From Hamadaea tsunoensis DSM 44101 (GTDB taxonomy: Bacteria > Actinomycetota > Actinomycetes > Mycobacteriales > Micromonosporaceae), in contig NZ_AUAX01000008.1 in assembly GCF_000428945.1 (NCBI RefSeq), forward strand, positions 248,001 through 312,000: DNA of 64,000 nucleotides. The letters run 5' to 3'. The notes under the pieces are model-generated. The model was not told where the DNA came from. It saw only the letters and a program-made list of their open reading frames with translations, and made no database searches. Shown here one piece after another: positions 51,347 to 60,382 of this stretch. The translations under genes were made by a program, and so were the position numbers. Numbering within the stretch: position 1 is the stretch's first letter; each line of letters starts with the position of its first letter.

Positions 51347-52185
51347 AATGTCTTCAGGCGTCGCCGGATGCCCCAGGCGGCACCGGCGGCTACCAGCACG
51401 AGCAGCGCCGCGCCGCCGTACAGCGGCCACGCGCCGGACCCCGCCAGCCCGCCCGCTCCGGTGGCCACCCCGCCCGCCGGAACCACGCCGTCACGCGTCG
51501 CGTCGGTCCGCAGCTCCGTCTTCAGAGCGCCCGCCGCACCGTCCAGGATGAGCAGCGAGTAGACGTTCCCCGCCGCCAGATCCGCCTGTACGCCGGTGTC
51601 GGACCGCCCGTTCGCCGGGTGGATGACCAGGTTGAACGTTCCCGGCCGGACGGTCTGGTACGCCGTCGTGGTGGCGAACGCGACGTTGTCGGCGATCGTC
51701 TGCCCGTCCGGAAGGGACACACCGAGCACGGGTGCCTGCACGGAGGCCTGGATGACGCGTACCTTGGCCTGGTCGCCCGGGGGCATCGAGAGATCGTCGC
51801 GCAGGACGCGCAGACCCAGATCGGCGTACTTGCCGACGCCGGCGACCGTGTACGCGCCGCCCGGCTCGACGGTGACCAGCGTGGTCAGGATGACCGGCGA
51901 GCCCGGCGGCTTCGACGGGGCCATCCCGACCTCGTAGCCGCCCACCGGCAGGGCCAGGTACGCCGACATCACGCCGTAGCCGACACCCCGGAAGACCTGC
52001 TCCTTCATGGTTCCCGACAGGGCCTTGAGGTGCACGTCGACCTCGGGGGTGTCGGGCGAGAGGTGGGCCAGCCGGACGTAGCCCTTCCCGTCGCCGCCGG
52101 CGGCTTCCCGGGCGTGGGCCGGTGCCGCGACCGCCAGGGGCAGCGCTAGGGCGAGGGCCGCCGTGGCGAGCCTGCGCATGTTCAC
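51343..52185 (-). CDS. DUF4397-domain surface protein
   Basis: Exported protein of 280 aa. Signal peptide (core ATAALALALPLAVAA, cleavage after AHA), two DUF4397-like repeats (VRLAHLSPDTPEVDVHLKAL; VRVIQASVQAPVLGVSLPDG) and a C-terminal membrane segment followed by a basic tail RRRLKTL, the shape of a sortase substrate, though the usual LPxTG is absent; the sequence before the segment is GGVATGAGGLAGSGAWP. GTG 52185 is preferred (GGGGAGG 5 nt upstream) over ATG 52179. Confidence 0.85.
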   Translation of the reverse strand: MNMRRLATAALALALPLAVAAPAHAREAAGGDGKGYVRLAHLSPDTPEVDVHLKALSGTMKEQVFRGVGYGVMSAYLALPVGGYEVGMAPSKPPGSPVILTTLVTVEPGGAYTVAGVGKYADLGLRVLRDDLSMPPGDQAKVRVIQASVQAPVLGVSLPDGQTIADNVAFATTTAYQTVRPGTFNLVIHPANGRSDTGVQADLAAGNVYSLLILDGAAGALKTELRTDATRDGVVPAGGVATGAGGLAGSGAWPLYGGAALLVLVAAGAAWGIRRRLKTL

Positions 52186-52338
52186 TCGTGCCTCCCCTGG
52201 GTTGAGTCCACGCCGAAGGCTGCCGCTCCGCATAGATCAACGCCATTACCCGTTCGGGTGAGGCTGTGTAGCTTGTGAGTGAAAAATGACCGGGTCTTGA
52301 GTACCCCGTCAGCTATCTCGCCCTGGTCGTCAGTGTCG

Positions 52339-52389
52339 CCGGCCGGCCGTCCTGCCAGGCGAATTGCTCCATGGTGGACGGCCGGCCGG
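52339..52389 (-). terminator. Terminator of the ABC exporter operon
   Basis: Perfect 14-bp arms CCGGCCGGCCGTCC (52339-52352) and GGACGGCCGGCCGG (52376-52389), 23-nt loop, 5 bp beyond the second ABC gene stop. Confidence 0.75.
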
Positions 52390-52394
52390 TCCGC

Positions 52395-54443
52395 TCAGTC
52401 GACTTCGGCCAGCGCCTGGGCGAACTGGGCTGAGTAGAGCCGCGCGTACGCGCCGCCGGCCGCGATCAGCTCGTCGTGCGTACCCTGCTCGACGATGGCA
52501 CCGTTCTCCATCACCAGGATGGTGTCGGCGTCGCGGATGGTCGACAGCCGGTGGGCGATGACGAAGCTGGTCCGCCCGGCCCGCAGCGTGTTCATGCCCC
52601 GCTGGATCAGCACCTCGGTACGCGTGTCGACCGAACTGGTCGCCTCGTCGAGGATGAGGATCGACGGCTCGGCCAGGAACGCCCGGGCGATCGTCATCAG
52701 CTGCTTCTCGCCGACGCTGACGTTCGAGCCCTCCTCGTCGATGACCGTGCCGTAGCCGTCGGCCAGCGTACGGATGAACCGGTCGGCGTGCGCGGCCTCG
52801 GCGGCCCCGACGATCTTCTCGTGCGTCGGCTCGTCGGCCCCGTACGCGATGTTCTCCTCGATCGTGCCGCCGAACAGCCAGGTGTCCTGCAGCACCATGC
52901 CGATGTTCTCGCGCAGTTCCTCGCGGGACATCTCGGCGATGTCGACGCCGTCGAGGGTGATCCGCCCGGCCGTCACGTCGTAGAACCGCATCAGCAGGTT
53001 GACCAGCGTCGTCTTGCCCGCACCGGTCGGGCCGACGATCGCGACGGTGTGTCCCGGCTCGACGGTCAGCGACAGGTTCTCGATCAGCGGCCGGTCCTCG
53101 ACGTACCGGAACGACACGTTCTCGAAGGCGACCCGGCCGCGTACCTGCGCGGGACGGGCCGGCTCGACCGGGTCCGGGGTCTGCTCGTCGGCGTCGAGCA
53201 GCTGGAAGACCCGCTCGGCCGAGGCCACACCGGACTGCAGCAGGTTCGCCATGCTCGCGACCTGGGTCAGCGGCTGGGTGAACTGGCGCGAGTACTGGAT
53301 GAACGCCTGCACGTCGCCCAGCGACAGCGAACCCGAGGCGACCCGCAGGCCGCCGACGACCGCCACCAGCACGTAGTTCACGTTGCCGATAAAGAACATC
53401 GCCGGCTGGATCAGCCCGGAGATGAACTGCGCCCGGAAGGACGAGTTGAACAGCGACTTGTTGTGCCCGGCGAAGGTCTCCTCCGCCTCGTTCTGCCGGC
53501 CGAACACCTTGACCAGCGAGTGCCCGGTGAACATCTCCTCGATGTGCCCGTTCAGCTTGCCCGTGGTCGCCCACTGCTTGATGAACTGCGGCTGCGCGCG
53601 CTTGCCGATCTTCGCCGTCAGCCAGACCGAGACGGGCACCGTGACCAGCGCGATCACCGCCAGCAGCGGCGAGATCACGAACATCATCACGAGGACGCCG
53701 ACGATCATCAGCAGCGACGTGATGAGCATGGCCAGCGTCTGCTGGAGCGTCTGGGCGATGTTGTCGGTGTCGTTGGTCGCCCGGCTGAGCACCTCGCCGC
53801 GCGGCTGCTGGTCGAAGTAGCTCAGCGGCAGCCGGCCCAGCTTCACCTCGACCTGCTCGCGCAGCCGGTAGATCGTGCGCTGCACGACCGAGGTGGTGAG
53901 CCGGCCCTGGATCACGCCGAACAGCCACGAGCACACGTAGATGCCCAGCACCCACAGCAGCACCGTGCCCAGCCGGTGGAAGTCGATGCCCTGGCCGGCT
54001 ACGACGTCGGGGGTGTTGGCCAGCATGTCGGCGAGCTTGTCCTGGCCGGTCGCGCGCAGCTGGTCGATCGCCTGGGCCTTGGTGACGCCGGCCGGGATCT
54101 TCGCGCCGATGATCCCGCCGAAGATGACGTCGGTCGCCTTGCCGAGGATCTTCGGGCCGAGCACCGACATCGACACGCTGGCGATGCCGAAGGCCAGCAC
54201 GGCCGCGATGACCGCCCGCTCCGGCTTCAGCATGCCGAGCAGCCGCTTCATGGAGCCGGCGAAGTTCATCGGCTTCTCGGCCGGACCGGCGCCCATCATC
54301 ATCCGGCCGGGGCCGAAGGCGGGGGGCTGCGGACGGCGTACCGGGGCGGCGGCGGGCGCCTCCCCTTCAGGCCGCTCCACCGGAGCTTTCGCGTTGGGGC
54401 CGTGGCCGTTCGGACTGGGGCTCTGCCCGTTGGGGGAGCTCAC
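52395..54443 (-). CDS. Heterodimeric ABC exporter subunit 2
   Basis: Half-exporter of 682 aa. A disordered N-terminal extension of about 70 residues (NGQSPSPNGHGP) precedes six membrane helices and the ATPase. Walker A GPTGAGKTT and Walker B LILDEATSSVD are intact, while the signature reads VSVGEKQLMT instead of LSGGQ. GTG 54443 overlaps the first subunit's stop by 4 bp. It should form a heterodimer with the product of 54440-56176, with one canonical and one altered ATP site. Confidence 0.9.
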   Translation of the reverse strand: MSSPNGQSPSPNGHGPNAKAPVERPEGEAPAAAPVRRPQPPAFGPGRMMMGAGPAEKPMNFAGSMKRLLGMLKPERAVIAAVLAFGIASVSMSVLGPKILGKATDVIFGGIIGAKIPAGVTKAQAIDQLRATGQDKLADMLANTPDVVAGQGIDFHRLGTVLLWVLGIYVCSWLFGVIQGRLTTSVVQRTIYRLREQVEVKLGRLPLSYFDQQPRGEVLSRATNDTDNIAQTLQQTLAMLITSLLMIVGVLVMMFVISPLLAVIALVTVPVSVWLTAKIGKRAQPQFIKQWATTGKLNGHIEEMFTGHSLVKVFGRQNEAEETFAGHNKSLFNSSFRAQFISGLIQPAMFFIGNVNYVLVAVVGGLRVASGSLSLGDVQAFIQYSRQFTQPLTQVASMANLLQSGVASAERVFQLLDADEQTPDPVEPARPAQVRGRVAFENVSFRYVEDRPLIENLSLTVEPGHTVAIVGPTGAGKTTLVNLLMRFYDVTAGRITLDGVDIAEMSREELRENIGMVLQDTWLFGGTIEENIAYGADEPTHEKIVGAAEAAHADRFIRTLADGYGTVIDEEGSNVSVGEKQLMTIARAFLAEPSILILDEATSSVDTRTEVLIQRGMNTLRAGRTSFVIAHRLSTIRDADTILVMENGAIVEQGTHDELIAAGGAYARLYSAQFAQALAEVD

Positions 54444-56176
54444 GCGTTCGCCTCCTGCTCCGTCAGCTGGGAGAGCACGATCTCCCGGTAGGTCTCGTTG
54501 TCCGACATCAGCTCGGCATGCGTACCGACGCCGACGACCTCGCCCTCGTCGAGGACGATGATCCGGTCCGCGTCGCGGATGGTGCTGACCCGCTGGGCCA
54601 CGATGACGACGGTCGCGTCGGAGATCTCGGTGGACAGCGCCCCGCGCAGGGCGGCGTCGGTCGAGTAGTCCAGGGCCGAGAACGAGTCGTCGAACAGGTA
54701 GATCTCCGGCCGGAGCACGAGGGTACGCGCGATCGCCAGGCGCTGGCGCTGTCCACCGGAGACGTTCGTGCCGCCCTGGGCGATCGGGTAGTCGAGCCCT
54801 TCGGGCAGCGCCGCGACGAAGTCCTTGGCCTGCGCCACTTCCAGTGCCCGCCACAGCTCGTCGTCGGTCGCGTCGGGATTGCCGTAGCGCAGGTTCGACG
54901 CGACCGTCCCGGAGAACAGGTACGGCTTCTGCGGCACGAACCCGACGGTCTTCGACAGCAGGGCGGGGTCGAGGTCGCGGACGTCGACGCCGTCGACGAG
55001 CACCTCGCCGCCGGTCACGTCGAACAATCGCGGCACCAGGTTGAGCAGCGTGGTCTTGCCGCTGCCGGTACTGCCGATGACCGCCGTCGTCTCACCGCGC
55101 TGGGCGACGAGGTCGACGTTCTTGATGACCGGCTGCTCGGCACCCGGGTAGCGGAACTCGACGCCGTTGAGCCGCAGCTCGCCGTGCACGGGCAGCTCGG
55201 TGACCGGCTTGCTCGGCGGCACGACGCTCGACGAGGTGTTGAGCACCTCCTCGATGCGCTCGGCACAGACCTCGGCCCGCGGGATCATCATGAACATGAA
55301 GGTCGCCATCATGACCGACATGAGGATCTGCATCAGGTAGCTGAGGAACGCCGTCAGCGCGCCGATCTCCATGTGCCCGCCGGCGATCCGGTGGCCGCCG
55401 AACCACAGCACCGCGACGCTGGAGATGTTGACCACCAGCATCACCGTCGGGAAGGACAGCGCCATCAGCTTGCCGACCCGCAGCGACACGTCGGTCAGCG
55501 AGGTGTTCGCCTCGCCGTACCGGCCGCGCTCGTGGTCGTCGCGGACGAACGCCCGGATCACGCGGATGCCTGTGATCTGCTCGCGCATGACCCGGTTCAC
55601 GCGGTCGATGCGTACCTGCATGGTCTTGAAGAGCGGGCGCATCTGCATGATCAGCAGCGTCACGAAGGCGACCAGGACCGGCACGATGACCAGCAGCAGG
55701 CCGGAGAGCGTCACATCCTGGTTGAGGGCCAGGATCACGCCGCCGACCATCATGATCGGCGCCGACACCATGAGGGTGAAGGTCAGCAGGACCAGCATCT
55801 GGACCTGCTGCACGTCGTTGGTCGTCCGCGTGATCAGCGACGGCGCGCCGAACTGGCCGACCTCGCGGGCGGAGAACGTCTGCACCCGGTGGAAGATGGA
55901 ACCGCGCAGGTCACGGCCGACCGCCATGGCCGTACGCGCGCCGAAGTACACCGCCCCGATCGAGCAGGTGATCTGGAGGAGCGTGATCGCCAGCATGTAG
56001 CCGCCGATCCGCAGGATGTAGCCGGTGTCGCCGGTCACCACGCCCTTGTCGATGATGTCGGCGTTGAGGGTCGGCAGGTAGAGGGTGGCGAGCGTCTGCA
56101 CGAACTGCAGCAGCACCACGAGGGTGATGTCCCCGCGATAGGGCCGCAGGTGCGCACGCAGGAGTCTGATCAGCAT
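54440..56176 (-). CDS. Heterodimeric ABC exporter subunit 1
   Basis: Half-exporter of 578 aa. Six membrane helices, then the ATPase: Walker A GSTGSGKTT and signature VSGGQRQRL are normal, but Walker B reads YLFDDSFSALD, so the catalytic Glu is replaced by Asp, and the switch His is Gln in VAQRVST. One ATP site of the dimer is therefore probably non-hydrolytic, as in other bacterial heterodimeric exporters. Its ATG shares one base with the stop of the TetR gene. Confidence 0.9.
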   Translation of the reverse strand: MLIRLLRAHLRPYRGDITLVVLLQFVQTLATLYLPTLNADIIDKGVVTGDTGYILRIGGYMLAITLLQITCSIGAVYFGARTAMAVGRDLRGSIFHRVQTFSAREVGQFGAPSLITRTTNDVQQVQMLVLLTFTLMVSAPIMMVGGVILALNQDVTLSGLLLVIVPVLVAFVTLLIMQMRPLFKTMQVRIDRVNRVMREQITGIRVIRAFVRDDHERGRYGEANTSLTDVSLRVGKLMALSFPTVMLVVNISSVAVLWFGGHRIAGGHMEIGALTAFLSYLMQILMSVMMATFMFMMIPRAEVCAERIEEVLNTSSSVVPPSKPVTELPVHGELRLNGVEFRYPGAEQPVIKNVDLVAQRGETTAVIGSTGSGKTTLLNLVPRLFDVTGGEVLVDGVDVRDLDPALLSKTVGFVPQKPYLFSGTVASNLRYGNPDATDDELWRALEVAQAKDFVAALPEGLDYPIAQGGTNVSGGQRQRLAIARTLVLRPEIYLFDDSFSALDYSTDAALRGALSTEISDATVVIVAQRVSTIRDADRIIVLDEGEVVGVGTHAELMSDNETYREIVLSQLTEQEANA

Positions 56177-56931
56177 CAGTCGGGTTCTCCCGGTTTCGGA
56201 CGGATGGCGATGCCGAACGCCTGCTCGCGCAGGTGCTCGTTCAACACGTTGTTCATGATCGAGTCGAAGGTGCCGGTGTCCTCGCGCTCGACCGGCAGGA
56301 GGAGGCCGTCGAGGAGCAGCGTCACGATCAGCTCGGGGGACATGGCCGGCTCGTCGCCCCCCGCGTGCGGGCCGAACCCGCGCCGGGACACGCCGAAGAT
56401 GAGGTTGAGCAGGTACTGGGCGGCGCGTTCGGGGCTCAGCCGCAACTGGTCGCGGTCGGACCCGATGACGTCGACGATCGCCTCGACGTTCTGCACGTGG
56501 GCGTTCATGAACCGCTCGCGGATCGCGCCCGCGTCCTCGTCGACGTGCGACTTGGAGTTGCCCCGGATCAGGTGCAGCAGCTGCCCGTTCTCCTCGATCC
56601 GGCGCTGCATGATCCGCGTGACGTCGGTCAGCCGCGTCCGCAGGCTCGCCTCCGGGTCGACGGCCCGGATGCTCCGGAGCGAGGGCGTCGGGTCGAGGGC
56701 TGCGAAGATCGCCTCCCGGACGAGCGTGGGCTTGTCCGGGAAGACGCCGAAGATGGTTCCCTCGGCCACTCCCGCCGCCTCGGCGATCTGCCGCGTGGTC
56801 ACGAGCAGGCCATGCTCGCGCAGCAACGGGATCGTCGCCTCGATCAGGGCGGCCCGACGATCCTCCGGCGCCATGGCCGGTACGCGTCGCCGCCGGGCGG
56901 GAGTTCCGTCAGGTGTGGAGATCGTCTGCAC
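56176..56931 (-). CDS. TetR-family regulator of the ABC exporter
   Basis: Regulator of 251 aa starting at GTG 56931 (VQTISTPDGTP). The HTH spans about residues 30-70 (AALIEATIPLLREHGLLVTT, then RQIAEAAGVAEGTIFGVFPD). The frame is open to an ATG at 56964, but that ATG lies inside the promoter: TTGAAT (56968-56963), an 18-bp spacer filled by the operator, and TAGACT (56944-56939), 7 nt before GTG 56931. It is the first gene of an operon with both exporter subunits and should repress it. Confidence 0.85.
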   Translation of the reverse strand: MQTISTPDGTPARRRRVPAMAPEDRRAALIEATIPLLREHGLLVTTRQIAEAAGVAEGTIFGVFPDKPTLVREAIFAALDPTPSLRSIRAVDPEASLRTRLTDVTRIMQRRIEENGQLLHLIRGNSKSHVDEDAGAIRERFMNAHVQNVEAIVDVIGSDRDQLRLSPERAAQYLLNLIFGVSRRGFGPHAGGDEPAMSPELIVTLLLDGLLLPVEREDTGTFDSIMNNVLNEHLREQAFGIAIRPKPGEPD

Positions 56932-56938
56932 GGGGGCG

Positions 56939-56968
56939 AGTCTACTGAGTGAGTGCTCGCTCATTCAA
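56939..56968 (-). promoter_or_regulatory. Promoter of the tetR-ABC operon (leaderless)
   Basis: -35 TTGAAT (56968-56963), 18-bp spacer, -10 TAGACT (56944-56939), then 7 nt to GTG 56931. Confidence 0.65.
56946..56963. promoter_or_regulatory. Probable TetR operator in the promoter spacer
   Basis: TGAGTGAG-TG-CTCGCTCA, an 18-bp palindrome with one mismatched pair, occupying the -35 to -10 spacer. Confidence 0.7.
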
Positions 56969-57022
56969 CGGGGTTTCGCTCACAGCATGACCGGCGTGTC
57001 GTTCTGCCCCTTTTGTCGGCAC

Positions 57023-59776
57023 TCAGCCCCGCTTGAGGATCATCCCCTGCGTCTGGGGCAGGCGTCCTTCGCGGCGCAGTTCGCCGAGGTGCGAGTGGGC
57101 CAGCAGAGCCAGGCAGGCCGGCATCGACGGGAGATACCGCTTCGAGACCCGCCCCCACATCCGCGGGCCGTTGAGATCGTCCAGCGCCCTCGCGAGCAGT
57201 ACGCGGTGCAGCGCCCGTGCCGCGTCGCCGACCAGTTCGGCCACCAGCCGGTGGCCCATCCACTCGTCGAACGCGTCGAAGTACTGGTTCCCGGCCAGCG
57301 GGGCCTGGTCGCGCCACAGCACGCCGCGAGCGAGCAGATCGACCACGGCTTCCATGAGGTCCGGGTGCAGCGGTCCCCCCGCGTCCGGCGGCTCCGGAGG
57401 AGTTCCGGGCTGCGGTGTCTCGCCCGGCGGCACCGGCCCCCCGGCAGCGAGCGCGTTGTACAGCACATGCGCCGCGAGGCAGGCCGCGTCCCGGGCGCTC
57501 CGGTTCCGGAAGTCCTCGCCGACGAGGTTCTCCAGCCAGACCCGCGCCGGACCCAGCTGGCCGGACCTGATCGCGGCGCTCCACTCGTCGCCCCGCGAGT
57601 CGCACCGGACGGTGTACTCGATCGGCAGGGACCGGATCAGGGCGAGGTCACGGGCGTGCCGTTCGCGGATCTGGCGTTCGAGGTAGTGCGCGTAGTCGGG
57701 CGACACCGAGGCCGGCGTACCCGGCCACGGGCGCAGTTCGATGCCGGCGTCCGCCTGGATCCAGACCTGGTCCACGGTCTGGGGCCGGCTCGCGGCGAGC
57801 ACCTGGAGGTCTCCGGCGGACGGCAGCGAGACGTCGATGCCGTGCCGGCGGAGAAGGTCGAGGACGCTGCGGGTACGCGCCGGCGAGATGCCCGTCGACG
57901 GTTCGTCCGCTCGCGGCGGCGGATCAGGCAGCCGCGCGTCCGGCCAGCGATACCCGAACGCGTCCAGATCGGCGATCGCGGCGAGGTCCCCCACCGTCAA
58001 CGGCTCCGGGCAGAGGAAGCCGCCGCTCGGCGCCCGCACGACGGTACGCAGTTTGCGCTCCAGCCGCACGACCGGATAGCCGGCCAGGATCGCGACCGCT
58101 TCCGCGCGTACGCCGGCGTCCACCTCGCGGGCCTGTTCGACGAGGTCGGCGGCGAGCAGATGCCGGTCCGACCGTTGCTCGGCCGACTCCGCGCCGGCCA
58201 GGACCGCACGGACGAACTCGGTCGCGTCGGCCGAGGCGGCGTACAGCAGGACGACTTCCCGCCACCACACGTCGTGCACCCTGGCGAGCAGGAACTCCCC
58301 CGTCCCCGTCTCTCTGACGTGGACGGCCGCCAGGTACTCCTGGAACGTCAGATGGGCGAAGGCGTACAGGTCCTGGTCGCGTTCGAGCACCAGGCCCGAG
58401 GTCTGGCCGATCTCGGTGAGGAACGCGAGTCCGCCGCCCTCGTGGCCGACCCGCCGCAGCAGCGGCGCCACCACCGCCCACGCGTCCTCGCGCGGGATCA
58501 CGCGGATCCGGGCCTCCATCATCGCGTACGCGAGATGCCGCAGCACCAGCAGTTTCTGCTCGACCGTCAGCGAACTGGGCAGGCCCTTCATCTCGATGCG
58601 GCGGGCCAGGAAGACGAGGAAGATCTCGTGGTACAGCTCGGCCCGGTTGCGGGGCAGGGCGCTGCGGAACTGGTGCACCGAGGCGATCATCGTCAGCAGC
58701 AGCGGATTCGTGGCGAACGCGAGCAGCACCGGGGTGGTGTAGAGGCTGCCGAGGAGCTTCTCGGCACCGTCGCGCGCCTTCTCGCGTACGCCGATGTCGG
58801 AGCGGTCGGCGTCGCGCCGTTCGACGGCGAGGTACCAGCCGCGGACGAACCGGTCGATCTGCGCGTCGGTGAAGCCGCGGACGCCGACGACCGTGGCCCG
58901 CAGCAGCGGCGGGTCGAGGAAGCCGAACGGGCGCGAGGTCAGCAGGAAGCGGTTGCCGGGGTGGCGGTCGATCTGGTCGCGGACCCATTTCATGATCACG
59001 GCGCGGTCCTCGCGGCGGGCGACCTCGTCGAGGCCGTCGAGCATGATGACGCAGCGGCCGCGCAGGCGGCGCTCCCAGTACCCGGCGGGCTCGGCGCGCC
59101 GCAGGCCGGACAGCGACGAGCGGACGACCGCGGCGAGCGTGACGCCGGGGTCGGCGACGATCGCCGTGACGTGCTCGCGCAGGGCGAGGAGCACGGGGGT
59201 GTGCCGCCGCCACTGCCGCGGGAGCGGGGCGCGGCCGCACAGCGCGAGCGTCACGTGCCGCAGCAGGGTGGTCTTCCCGCTGCCGGGCGGCCCGAGGATC
59301 GCGATGGTCTCCTCGGCGTGCGCGTCGAGCAGCTGCCAGATCGTCTGCCGGCGGCCGTTGTCGGCCGCCGCCGCGTCCACCGGGCCGCCCGGCACGCTGT
59401 GCGGCACCTGCCGCATCAGGCTGAGGTCGACGAAGACCTCGCTCATGGCCAGCGTGTGCATGCCCCAGGTGGACAGTCCCCGCAGGTCCACGTCGTGGTG
59501 CACCCGGGAGAGGAAGTACCGGTAGTGCCGGCCGTACCCCGACAGCGTGCGCCGCAGCGCCGCGTCGGCCACCTCGGCCAGCCGGGCCGCCCAGCGGTCG
59601 CGCAGCTCGCCGCCCACCTTCGCCAGAAAACCCAGCACGAGTACGCCGAACTCCCAGGCGACCGTTCCGGCTACCGCGGCCGCCGTGCCGACGTGCCCGC
59701 GCAGCACGGTGGCCAGACCGACGACGGGCAGGGCCGCGGCGGCGGCGAGGATCGTGGCGGCGGCGAATCGGCGCAT
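57023..59776 (-). CDS. Membrane-anchored NACHT-type STAND NTPase
   Basis: Signal-transduction ATPase of 917 aa. Two N-terminal hydrophobic segments (about 6-26 and 31-52) anchor it. The NACHT domain follows: Walker A GPPGSGKTTL at 162-171, Walker B CVIMLDGLDEV at 242-252 and FLLTSRPFGF at 277-286, then the typical helical part FVRGWYLAVE and FAHLTFQEYLAAVHVRE. The C-terminal 350 residues are Arg/Pro/Ala-rich and contain FGYRWPDARLPD and a segment LPSAGDLQVLAAS that weakly recalls an FGE-sulfatase domain. Proteins of this class include the bNACHT antiphage family; defence is inferred by family only. GGGGGA lies about 7 nt before ATG 59776. Confidence 0.85.
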   Translation of the reverse strand: MRRFAAATILAAAAALPVVGLATVLRGHVGTAAAVAGTVAWEFGVLVLGFLAKVGGELRDRWAARLAEVADAALRRTLSGYGRHYRYFLSRVHHDVDLRGLSTWGMHTLAMSEVFVDLSLMRQVPHSVPGGPVDAAAADNGRRQTIWQLLDAHAEETIAILGPPGSGKTTLLRHVTLALCGRAPLPRQWRRHTPVLLALREHVTAIVADPGVTLAAVVRSSLSGLRRAEPAGYWERRLRGRCVIMLDGLDEVARREDRAVIMKWVRDQIDRHPGNRFLLTSRPFGFLDPPLLRATVVGVRGFTDAQIDRFVRGWYLAVERRDADRSDIGVREKARDGAEKLLGSLYTTPVLLAFATNPLLLTMIASVHQFRSALPRNRAELYHEIFLVFLARRIEMKGLPSSLTVEQKLLVLRHLAYAMMEARIRVIPREDAWAVVAPLLRRVGHEGGGLAFLTEIGQTSGLVLERDQDLYAFAHLTFQEYLAAVHVRETGTGEFLLARVHDVWWREVVLLYAASADATEFVRAVLAGAESAEQRSDRHLLAADLVEQAREVDAGVRAEAVAILAGYPVVRLERKLRTVVRAPSGGFLCPEPLTVGDLAAIADLDAFGYRWPDARLPDPPPRADEPSTGISPARTRSVLDLLRRHGIDVSLPSAGDLQVLAASRPQTVDQVWIQADAGIELRPWPGTPASVSPDYAHYLERQIRERHARDLALIRSLPIEYTVRCDSRGDEWSAAIRSGQLGPARVWLENLVGEDFRNRSARDAACLAAHVLYNALAAGGPVPPGETPQPGTPPEPPDAGGPLHPDLMEAVVDLLARGVLWRDQAPLAGNQYFDAFDEWMGHRLVAELVGDAARALHRVLLARALDDLNGPRMWGRVSKRYLPSMPACLALLAHSHLGELRREGRLPQTQGMILKRG

Positions 59777-59848
59777 CGATGGTCCCCCGGTGTGCTGCTC
59801 GTACGGACCCGCAGCTTAGGGCCGTGCGAACCTGCCGGGGAAGGCCGT

Positions 59849-60370
59849 TCAGTCTTTTGTGGACTGATCAATGACACTTCGGATGAACGGGGCCTTCCCG
59901 GCCCGGTAGCGCGGCCGGTCCTCCGCGTCGGCCGCCGCGAGCTCCTGCTTGATCCGCGCGTACGCGGCCGTGGCCTCGGGGTCCTGGCGCAACCGGTCCC
60001 GGAAGATGATCCAGGTCGGCCAGTCGGGCGAGAAGCGCTCGACGACGTGCAGGTGATGCGTACGGTGCTCCACCGACGGGAAGCAGTACGAGTATTTGCG
60101 CCGGTCGGCGTCGCCGGGTTCGGGGGCGGCCACCCAGCCGATCCCGGCCAGCGCCGCCCGCGCCTCGGCGGCCGGTTCGAAGGCGCGTACGCGGGCGAGC
60201 ATGTCGACGATCGGCTTGGCGGGCAGGCCCGGCACCGCGGTGCTGCCGATGTGCTCGACGTCGCCGACCAGCCACGGTCGCAGCGCGCCCGTGACGCGGG
60301 CGGCCTCGCGGGCGAACAGCTCCGGCCAGGCGGGGTCGTAGGGGACGATGACGATGGGGTCGCGGCGCAC
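59849..60370 (-). CDS. GrpB-family protein
   Basis: Protein of 173 aa of the GrpB/UPF0157 family, a nucleotidyltransferase-like fold: VIVPYDPAWPELFAREAARV at the start, EHIGSTAVPGLPAKPIVDML in the middle and HHLHVVERFSPDW near 125. The activity is not established. GTG 60370 is preferred because TATCGT lies 6 nt upstream; the frame is open to a TTG at 60412. It lies 72 bp upstream of the NACHT gene on the same strand and could share its transcript. Confidence 0.85.
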   Translation of the reverse strand: MRRDPIVIVPYDPAWPELFAREAARVTGALRPWLVGDVEHIGSTAVPGLPAKPIVDMLARVRAFEPAAEARAALAGIGWVAAPEPGDADRRKYSYCFPSVEHRTHHLHVVERFSPDWPTWIIFRDRLRQDPEATAAYARIKQELAAADAEDRPRYRAGKAPFIRSVIDQSTKD

Positions 60371-60376
60371 CCGCCC

Positions 60377-60382
60377 ACGATA
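60377..60382 (-). promoter_or_regulatory. Leaderless -10 box of the grpB-like gene
   Basis: TATCGT on the minus strand, 6 nt before GTG 60370. Confidence 0.45.

Noticed and set aside
56932-56964. ATG 56964 as the tetR start
   Set aside because: It lies in the -35 and operator; a -10 box precedes GTG 56931 by 7 nt.
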